Assembly (NCBI RefSeq): GCF_041320275.1
Contig: NZ_CP162023.1
Coordinates: 3,038,001-3,102,000 of the forward strand
DNA from: Mumia sp. Pv4-285
GTDB lineage: Bacteria; Actinomycetota; Actinomycetes; Propionibacteriales; Nocardioidaceae
Reading direction: 5' to 3'
DNA length: 64,000 nucleotides
Position 1 is the stretch's first letter. Each line of letters starts with the position of its first letter. The notes beneath the pieces were generated by a model that made no database searches, had not been told where the DNA came from, and saw only the letters and a list, made by a program, of their open reading frames with translations. A program made the position numbers and the translations under genes. Shown here one piece after another: positions 58,165-64,000 of the stretch.

Positions 58165-59793
58165 CTACTTCGTGATGTTCTGGTAGATCGGCACGCCCTG
58201 CCAGTTGAACTTGACGTTCTCGACGCCGGTGGCAGCGGCGCCCGTCCCGTCGGTGTACCACATCGGCAGACCCGGCATGTCCTCCATGAGGATCGCCTGC
58301 GCGTCGACGAAGTCCTGGTAACGGTCCTCGTCGCTGGTCGCGCCGGCCGCCTTGGCCAGCGCCGCGTCGAACTCCGGGTTGGAGTAGTTGCCGTCGTTCG
58401 AAGCCGCGCCGGTGCCGTAGATCGGGCCGAGGTAGTTCGAGATCGACGGGTAGTCGGGCTGCCAGCCGGCGCGGAACAGGGCACCGGTCTTGTTGTTGTC
58501 ACGGTCGTCGAGGAACTCGTCGAACGTGGCGTAGTACTTCGGCTCCGCGTCGATGCCCAGGGCGTTCTTGATCTGGTTCGACATCGCGTCGACGGAGGCC
58601 TTGTTGCCGGCACCGTCGGTGTTGGTCGCGATCAGGAGCTTCTTGTTGCCCCACGGCTCGATGGCCTCAGCCTCGGCCCAGCGCTTCTTGGCCTCGTCGG
58701 CGTTGAACTCGAGGACCTCGTTGCCCGGGATCTCGTCGGTCCAGCCCGGCATCGGCGGCGCGCTGAAGTCGCTCGCCGGGGTGCGGGTGCCGAAGAACAG
58801 CTTCTCGGTGAGCTCCTCGCGGTTGAGGGCCATCGAGAGCGCCTGGCGGCGGAGCTTGCCGGCCTCACCGGTGAAGCCCGGCAGGTCGCTCGGGAACTGG
58901 AACGCACCCAGGACGGAGCCCGGAGCGGTGATCGCCTGGACCGAGTCGTCGTCCTGGAAGGTCTGCAGCGCGCTGTCCGGGACGGTGTCCAGGACGTCGA
59001 GGTTGCCGGCCTGGACATCGGTGTAGGCGGCGTCGGTGTCGGTGTAGACCACGAAGGTCACGCCACCGTTCTGAGCCTTGCGAGCGCCGTCGTACTCCTC
59101 GTTCGGGACGAGGCGGAGCTCCTTGTTGTGCTCCCACGCGTCGAGCTTGTAGGGGCCGTTGCCGACCGGGGCCTCGCCGTAGGCCTTGATGTCGGCGAAG
59201 GCCGACTCAGGCAGCGGGTAGTAGGCCGAGTAGCCGAGACGCAGGGGGAAGTCCGACTCGGGCTGGTTCAGCTCGATCGTGAAGGTCTTGTCGTCGACGA
59301 CCTTCAGACCCTCCATCGTCTTGACGGTCGGGTTCTCCTCCTGCACGGCCTCGTAACCCTTGATCGGGTAGTAGAAGTACGAGGCGTTCTGCGCGTTCGT
59401 GCTCAGGGCACCGTAGTTCCACGCGTCGACGAACGACTTGGCCGTGACCGGCGTGCCATCGCTGAAGGTCCAGTCCTTGAGCTTGACCGTCCAGAGCTGG
59501 TTGTCGTCAGAGGTGATCGAGTCAGCGACCTCGAGCTCCTGCGACCCGTCGTCCTTGTAGGTGATGAGGCCCGCGTAGAGGAGATCGATGACGTTGCCGC
59601 CGCCGACCTCGTTGGTGGCCTGAGGCACCAACGGGTTCTGAGGCTCGGTGGTACGAGCGGTGATGACGGCATCGGTCGAGCTGCTGCCCGAGTCGCTGTC
59701 GTCATCTCCCCCGCCGCCGCAGGCGGACAGTGTGAGTCCGATCGCTGCGAGCAGCGCCACGCCTCCAAGGCGAGTACGCCGGGAGAGTCGCAT
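58165..59793 (-). CDS. oligopeptide ABC transporter substrate-binding lipoprotein
   Basis: 542 residues. The lipoprotein signal is GVALLAAIGLTLSAC with the acylated Cys25, then a Gly/Asp/Ser linker. The family SBP_bac_5 core follows: FSDGTPVTAKSFVDAWNYGA, GNGPYKLDAWEHNKELRLVPN and RRQALSMALNREEL. The ATG at 59793 has AGGAGG six bases upstream. First gene of the operon; the preferred peptide or other ligand cannot be predicted. Confidence 0.94.
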   Translation of the reverse strand: MRLSRRTRLGGVALLAAIGLTLSACGGGGDDDSDSGSSSTDAVITARTTEPQNPLVPQATNEVGGGNVIDLLYAGLITYKDDGSQELEVADSITSDDNQLWTVKLKDWTFSDGTPVTAKSFVDAWNYGALSTNAQNASYFYYPIKGYEAVQEENPTVKTMEGLKVVDDKTFTIELNQPESDFPLRLGYSAYYPLPESAFADIKAYGEAPVGNGPYKLDAWEHNKELRLVPNEEYDGARKAQNGGVTFVVYTDTDAAYTDVQAGNLDVLDTVPDSALQTFQDDDSVQAITAPGSVLGAFQFPSDLPGFTGEAGKLRRQALSMALNREELTEKLFFGTRTPASDFSAPPMPGWTDEIPGNEVLEFNADEAKKRWAEAEAIEPWGNKKLLIATNTDGAGNKASVDAMSNQIKNALGIDAEPKYYATFDEFLDDRDNNKTGALFRAGWQPDYPSISNYLGPIYGTGAASNDGNYSNPEFDAALAKAAGATSDEDRYQDFVDAQAILMEDMPGLPMWYTDGTGAAATGVENVKFNWQGVPIYQNITK

Positions 59794-60029
59794 GGGAATC
59801 CTCCTGATTGTGTTGGGAACGCGCAGAAAAACTTCCGCGGACCCATGGTTGCTCGGGATCATCGACCAGAACAGGGTAGGGAGCAGACACTTACCGAAGT
59901 GTTACAACAACGCGGCCCTGTGATCGTGGAAGAGTTCTATCAGACCGCCTCAAATCAGACATCACGCGGGGCGTTCGAGCGCTGTGAGGTACTGGAATCA
60001 CTGGCGAGGCGTAGTCACGGGCGCGTAGA
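59794..60029. promoter_or_regulatory. upstream region of the peptide ABC operon
   Basis: Comparatively AT-rich DNA for this genome. ACACTT-ACCG-AAGTGT (59887-59902) is a perfect 16-bp palindrome about 95 bases upstream of the start codon and is the best operator candidate. No gene was found; no clear -10/-35 pair was assigned. Confidence 0.5.
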
Positions 60030-60074
60030 CGCAGAACCGCCACGCCTCCGGACCGGAGACGTGGCGATTCTGCG
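60030..60074 (-). terminator. hairpin downstream of etfA
   Basis: CGCAGAA (60030-60036) pairs with TTCTGCG (60068-60074) and the stem continues with CGCCACG/CGTGGCG and CTCCG/CGGAG, each separated by single mismatches. About 19 bp in total, 33 bases past the etfA stop. Confidence 0.7.
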
Positions 60075-60106
60075 ACGCACGAGGGCGCACGGGACCGATC
60101 TGCGCG

Positions 60107-61063
60107 TCAGCCCTTGCGCTTGTTGACCTCGTCGGTCGCCTGCGGGAGGACCTCCTTGAGGTCGCCGACGACGCCGAAGTCGACCAGCTCGAAGATGGGC
60201 GCCTCCTCGTCCTTGTTGACGGCGACGATCGTCTTGGAGGTCTGCATGCCGGCGCGGTGCTGGATCGCGCCGGAGATGCCGTTGGCGACGTACAGCTGCG
60301 GCGAGACGGTCTTGCCGGTCTGGCCGACCTGGAAGCTGTGCGGGTACCAGCCGGAGTCGACGGCGGCGCGCGAGGCGCCCACTGCCGCACCGAGCGAGTC
60401 GGCGAACGCCTCGACCTGCGAGAAGTCGCCGCCGGTGCCACGACCGCCCGAGACCACGATGGCGGCCTCGGTCAGCTCGGGACGCCCGGTGGCCGCACGC
60501 GGCTTGGAGTCGGTGATCTTCGCCGTCTTGGCGGCGTCGGAGACCGTCACCGAGACCGGTTCGAGAGCACCGGCGGCCGGCGACTCCTCGGGTGCGGCGG
60601 AGTTCGGCTTGACCGCAACGATCGGGGTGCCCTTGGTGACGGTCGCCTCGACGGTGAAGTTGCCGGCGAAGACCGACTGCGTGGTCTCCACGCCGTCGCT
60701 GCCCGCGCGGACGTCGACGGCGTCGGTGATCAGACCGGACTCGGTCTTGATCGCGAGACGGCCGGCGATCTCCTTGCCCTCCGCCGAGCTCGAGACGAGC
60801 ACCGCGGCGGGCTGCTTGCTGGAGACGAGCTCGGCGAGGGCCTCGGCTTTGGGAGCGACGAGGAACTCGGTGAGCTCGGGGGCGTCGAGGACGTAGACCT
60901 TCTCCGCGCCGTACTGCGCGAGGTAGGCCTGCGCCGCGTCGGCGCCGGAGCCGATGTACACGGCGGAGGGGGTGCCGAGACGACGGGCGAGCGTCAGGAG
61001 CTCACCGGTGGTCTTGCGGACGGTGCCGTCGACGTGGTCGACGAGAACAAAAATCTCACTCAT
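60107..61063 (-). CDS. etfA: electron transfer flavoprotein alpha subunit
   Basis: 318 residues. N-terminal ETF domain (1-185) and the C-terminal FAD-binding domain with GRPELTEAAIVVSGGRGTGG and the signature LYVANGISGAIQHRAGM, TIVAVNKDEEAPIFELVDFG. Transfers electrons from acyl-CoA and related dehydrogenases to the quinone pool. ATG at 61063, 13 bases after etfB. Confidence 0.95.
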   Translation of the reverse strand: MSEIFVLVDHVDGTVRKTTGELLTLARRLGTPSAVYIGSGADAAQAYLAQYGAEKVYVLDAPELTEFLVAPKAEALAELVSSKQPAAVLVSSSAEGKEIAGRLAIKTESGLITDAVDVRAGSDGVETTQSVFAGNFTVEATVTKGTPIVAVKPNSAAPEESPAAGALEPVSVTVSDAAKTAKITDSKPRAATGRPELTEAAIVVSGGRGTGGDFSQVEAFADSLGAAVGASRAAVDSGWYPHSFQVGQTGKTVSPQLYVANGISGAIQHRAGMQTSKTIVAVNKDEEAPIFELVDFGVVGDLKEVLPQATDEVNKRKG

Positions 61064-61076
61064 CTGTCGCTGCTCC

Positions 61077-61856
61077 TCAGACGAACTTCTTCGACGCGAG
61101 GAACTCGGCCAGCTTGACGCCGCCGTCTCCCTCGTCGGTGACGATCTCGCCGGCGCTGCGCGGCGGGCGCGGCGAGAACGAGAGGACCTTGGTCCAGGCG
61201 GCGTCGAGGCCGACCTCGGACGCATCGATGCCGAGGTCGGAGAGCGTGAGGTCCTCGACCGGCTTCTTCTTGGCCGCCATGATGCCCTTGAAGGACGGGT
61301 AGCGCGGCTCGCCGGACTGGTCGGTCACCGACACGACCGCGGGGGCGGTGGCGGTGATGGTCTCGGTCGCGACGTCGCCGTCACGACGCACGGTGACCGT
61401 GGACCCGTCGACGGTGATCTCGGAGCCGTAGGTGACTGCCGGGAGGCCGAGGCGCTCGGCGACCATGGTGGGGACGACGCCCATGGTGCCGTCGGTCGAG
61501 CTCATGCCGAAGAACACGAGGTCGTACTCGAGGGTGCCCAGGGCCTTGGCGAGGATGAGGGACGTCGCGACGGCGTCGGAGCCGGCGATGTCGTCGTCCT
61601 CGACGTGGACGCCCTTGTCGGCGCCCATCTGGAGAGCCTTGCGGACGGCGTCGGCAGCGTCGGCCGGGCCGACCGTCAGGACGGTCACCTCGCCGTCGTT
61701 CTCCTCCGCGACCTGCAGGGCCTGCTCGACGGCGTACTCGTCGAGCTCGGAGAGCAGTCCGTCGACGCCTTCGCGATCAACGGTGCTGTCCGACGAGTCA
61801 AAGGACCGGTCCGCCGTAGCGTCCGGTACGTACTTCACACAGACGACGATGTTCAT
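61077..61856 (-). CDS. etfB: electron transfer flavoprotein beta subunit
   Basis: 259 residues. It begins MNIVVCVKYVPDATADRSF and has ELDEYAVEQALQVAEEN, LTVGPADAADAVRKALQMGA and the C-terminal signature PSFKGIMAAKKKPVEDLTLSDLG. AMP-binding partner of EtfA. ATG at 61856 behind a GAGAAGG ribosome site. Upstream palindromes suggest control by a TetR-type fatty-acid regulator. Confidence 0.95.
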   Translation of the reverse strand: MNIVVCVKYVPDATADRSFDSSDSTVDREGVDGLLSELDEYAVEQALQVAEENDGEVTVLTVGPADAADAVRKALQMGADKGVHVEDDDIAGSDAVATSLILAKALGTLEYDLVFFGMSSTDGTMGVVPTMVAERLGLPAVTYGSEITVDGSTVTVRRDGDVATETITATAPAVVSVTDQSGEPRYPSFKGIMAAKKKPVEDLTLSDLGIDASEVGLDAAWTKVLSFSPRPPRSAGEIVTDEGDGGVKLAEFLASKKFV

Positions 61857-62198
61857 GGCCTTCTCGGCCCCTCCTGTGGAATCGACTTCCGTACACGGCG
61901 CTCGCACGGGACGCGCGTCGCGGCAGCCGAGGGCGGCTGCGAGTGTGCCGGGATCGTGGACGATCCCGCTACCGCCACGTTACCGACAGGTAACCTTGCT
62001 GACGAGATCGAGACGGGTGGCGTGGGTCACACGGCTTCGCCGTCACACTCCCCGAGAGTAGGGCACGCCCCGAGACGCCTTCTCGCCCGGTCCGTTCTTC
62101 GGCCAACCGGTCATTACGGACGAGGCGGCCGCGACAGTCCTCGTCGGGGTCGCAGTCGCGGTAGCGTGACGGTCACCCGGCCCGCCAGGAGGCGCGTG
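61857..62198. promoter_or_regulatory. divergent region upstream of etfB with two palindromes
   Basis: GTTACC-GACA-GGTAAC (61979-61994) is a perfect 16-bp inverted repeat with the GTTACC/GGTAAC half-sites common to TetR-family operators of fatty-acid genes. GGGATCGT-GG-ACGATCCC (61950-61967) is a second perfect palindrome 12 bases away. No gene is seen in these 342 bases. Confidence 0.55.
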
Positions 62199-62693
62199 AT
62201 GTCGTACCAGCAACCCCCGATGGGACAGCCCGACCCTGACCGTCAGCCCGAGTCGGCTGCTCCGAGCGGCCTCTCGATCGATGCCGGCAAGCTGTGGGCC
62301 GGTGGCGTCGCGACCGCCGTCGTGGCCGGTCTGGCCGCCGTCGTCGGACTCCTCGTCTGTCGCGGCGTGTTCGAGATCGCGGTGCTCGTGCCGTCCGGCG
62401 GCGGCAAGTGGGACGTCGCCTCGACGATCCCCTACGCCGCGCTCGCGTTCGGCTGCGCACTCCTCGCCACTGCGCTGATGCACCTGCTGCTCCTGTCGAC
62501 TCCGCGACCGCGGCTCTTCTTCGGCTGGATCATGACGCTCGTGACGGTGATCGTCGGGGTGCTGCCGTTCACGGTGGACCTCGAGCTCGAGGAGCAGATC
62601 GCGAGCGCCGCCGTCGGTGTGGTGATCGCCGTCGTGATCGCGTCCCTCGTCTCCGGTGTCGCGGACCGCGCGATCCGCAACCCGCAGGTCTGA
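62199..62693 (+). CDS. small membrane protein, DUF6069-like layout
   Basis: 164 residues. A short Pro/Gln-rich start (MSYQQPPMGQPDPDRQPE) precedes four membrane segments (about 35-58, 75-100, 105-125 and 135-155). The layout is like actinobacterial DUF6069 proteins, but this is a weak call. ATG at 62199 with AGGAGG six bases upstream (a GTG at 62196 abuts it). Lies 30 bases before the methyltransferase gene. Confidence 0.7.
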   Translation: MSYQQPPMGQPDPDRQPESAAPSGLSIDAGKLWAGGVATAVVAGLAAVVGLLVCRGVFEIAVLVPSGGGKWDVASTIPYAALAFGCALLATALMHLLLLSTPRPRLFFGWIMTLVTVIVGVLPFTVDLELEEQIASAAVGVVIAVVIASLVSGVADRAIRNPQV

Positions 62694-62723
62694 GCGCGCG
62701 ATCGGGCACCTACGCTTTCGGGC

Positions 62724-63482
62724 GTGAGCAGCACTGGCACGAGCGGCGACAGCGACGGCAAGCCGCAGATGGTCATCACCGGCGAGCGCACCGTGCCGGG
62801 CATCTGGCACGAGAACTACTGGTTCCGACGCCACGAGGTCGTGTACGAGTCGCTCCGTGACGTGGTGCGCGGTCGAGCGGTGCTCGAGGCCGGCTGCGGC
62901 GAGGGGTACGGCGCCGACCTGCTGAGCCACGACGCCGCGTCGCTGGTCGCGCTGGACTACGACGCGTACGCGACCGGCCACGTCCGCAGCGCCTACCCGG
63001 ACGTGCCGGTCGTACGCGGCAACCTCGTCGCCCTCCCGTACGCCGACGCGTCCTTCGACGTCGTGGTGAGCCTGCAGACCGTCGAGCACCTGTGGGACCA
63101 GGACGCCTTCGTCGCCGAGTGCGCGCGGGTGCTCCGCCCCGGAGGCTCGCTCGTCGTCAGCACGCCCAACACGCTGACCTTCCCGCCGGGCAACATCTAC
63201 CACCCCAAGGAGCTCGAGCCCGAGCAGCTGCACGACCTGGTCGCCGCGCACGCGACCGTCGCGAGCCTCGCCGGGCTGCACCACGGGGAGCGCCTCGCCG
63301 ACTGGGAGGTCGAGCACGGCTCGCTCGTCGACGCGCAGATCGCCGGGCCGTACGAGCTGTGGCCGACGACGGTCGCCGACGCCGTCCGGTCGGTCACCGT
63401 CGACGACTTCGACCTGCGCGAGGGGGATGCCGACGACCTCGCGGCGTCGCTCGACCTGGTCGTCACCGCCGTCCGGGCGTAG
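62724..63482 (+). CDS. class I SAM-dependent methyltransferase next to etfB
   Basis: 252 residues. SAM motif AVLEAGCGEGYGADLLS (about 52-68), then LVALDYDAYATGHVR, FDVVVSLQTVEHLWDQDAFV and RVLRPGGSLVVSTPN. A methyltransferase beside etfBA matches the position of Rv3030, proposed to act in methylglucose lipopolysaccharide synthesis; the Rv3031/Rv3032-type partners are absent from the next 500 bases, so the function is uncertain. GTG start at 62724. Confidence 0.85.
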   Translation: MSSTGTSGDSDGKPQMVITGERTVPGIWHENYWFRRHEVVYESLRDVVRGRAVLEAGCGEGYGADLLSHDAASLVALDYDAYATGHVRSAYPDVPVVRGNLVALPYADASFDVVVSLQTVEHLWDQDAFVAECARVLRPGGSLVVSTPNTLTFPPGNIYHPKELEPEQLHDLVAAHATVASLAGLHHGERLADWEVEHGSLVDAQIAGPYELWPTTVADAVRSVTVDDFDLREGDADDLAASLDLVVTAVRA

Positions 63483-63567
63483 CAGCGCCCACCCGATCAG
63501 CTCAGGGCAGATCTGCCGGCAGGTGATCCGCTGGTGCCGCCCGGGTCCGCGCGGTCACCGTGGAGCC

Positions 63568-64000
63568 ATGACCGACACCAGAGCACCCTCCTTCGACACC
63601 ACGGCGCGGCAGTACCTGCTCGGGCGACGCATCCTCGTGCTCGACGGCGTCCTGGACGACGACAACGGAACGCTCCTCGCCACCCAGCTCCTCACACTCG
63701 CCGCCGACGACCCCGCCACCGACGTGGCGCTGTGGATCCACTCCCCCGGCGGCTCGGTGCCGTCGATGCTCGCGCTGCGCGACGTCATGCGGCTCATCCC
63801 CTGCGACGTGGCCACCCTCGCCCTCGGGCTCGCGTGCAGCGCCGGGCAGTTCCTGCTGTCGGCGGGGACGCCGGGCAAGCGGTACGCCCTTCCGCACTCT
63901 CGGGTCCTCATGCACCAGGGCTCGGCCGGGATCGGAGGGACCGCGGTCGAGATCGAGGTCCAGGCCGACGACCTGCGCCACACCCGGGACACCGTGCTCG
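63568..64000 (+). CDS. ClpP-family serine protease, 3' end outside the window
   Basis: 144 residues are visible. RRILVLDGVLDDDNGTLLATQ starts the ClpP fold, followed by VALWIHSPGGSVPSM. The catalytic serine is in ALGLACSAGQFLLSAG and the histidine in HSRVLMHQGSAG. The Ser context (ACSAGQ) differs from the usual AASMG of housekeeping ClpP, so a specialised paralogue is likely. ATG at 63568 with a GGAG four bases upstream. Confidence 0.85.
   Translation, partial: MTDTRAPSFDTTARQYLLGRRILVLDGVLDDDNGTLLATQLLTLAADDPATDVALWIHSPGGSVPSMLALRDVMRLIPCDVATLALGLACSAGQFLLSAGTPGKRYALPHSRVLMHQGSAGIGGTAVEIEVQADDLRHTRDTVL

Overview
The window is very GC-rich, densely packed DNA from an actinobacterium. The conserved order etfB-etfA ... 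cysteine desulfurase-mnmA-MetE-like ... ligA ... gatC-gatA-gatB ... ilvD/ilvB-ilvN-ilvC ... leuB resembles, from memory, the Mycobacterium tuberculosis Rv2995c-Rv3030 neighbourhood. The accessory content (imuA'-imuB-dnaE2, DUF222-HNH, F420-type oxidoreductase, proline-rich envelope proteins) fits Propionibacteriales, probably Nocardioidaceae. Genus cannot be fixed from the sequence alone. Most genes are on the minus strand. No rRNA, tRNA, CRISPR array, prophage or complete insertion sequence was seen.

Layout. 0-3.1 kb: a 5'-truncated hypothetical gene, then an FAD dehydrogenase-VOC operon behind a 39-bp palindrome. 3.1-5.6 kb: ilvE and leuB plus a 45-residue ORF with a strong ribosome binding site. 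5.9-8.6 kb: a methyltransferase and a divergent yczE/yczR-like pair. 8.7-11.8 kb: the thiamine operon thiM-thiE-thiD-tenA under a TPP riboswitch. 12-17.5 kb: branched-chain amino-acid genes; ilvB-ilvN-ilvC follow a 9-codon Leu/Val leader peptide and an attenuator, and ilvD lies upstream. 17.6-24 kb: a SatD-like gene with a membrane partner, a BNR-repeat protein, a PadR regulator, an ATP-grasp protein, an MpaB-like oxygenase and a hydroxyacid dehydrogenase.

24-38.6 kb holds housekeeping genes: gatCAB, ligA, a PGRP amidase, a MetE-like protein, mnmA and a cysteine desulfurase, with two secreted proteins and a methyltransferase between them. 38.6-45.6 kb holds oxidoreductases (aldo/keto reductase, LLM-family, epimerase, FMO), a BASS transporter, a VOC lipoprotein and several unusual repeats. 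45.6-48.3 kb has two homologous small secreted proteins behind near-identical promoter boxes, followed by a DUF222-HNH protein. 48.4-54.3 kb is a complete SOS mutasome operon (imuA'-imuB-dnaE2) with a perfect LexA box, scattered short tandem repeats and a chain of mini-ORFs joining imuB to dnaE2. 54.4-59.8 kb is an Opp/Dpp peptide ABC importer. 60-61.9 kb is etfB-etfA behind a TetR-style palindrome. A membrane protein, a methyltransferase and the start of a ClpP-like protease end the window.

The strongest candidates for something new are the mutasome junction relay with its 15-bp repeats, the co-regulated secreted paralogue pair, and the in-frame minisatellite inside the FMO gene.
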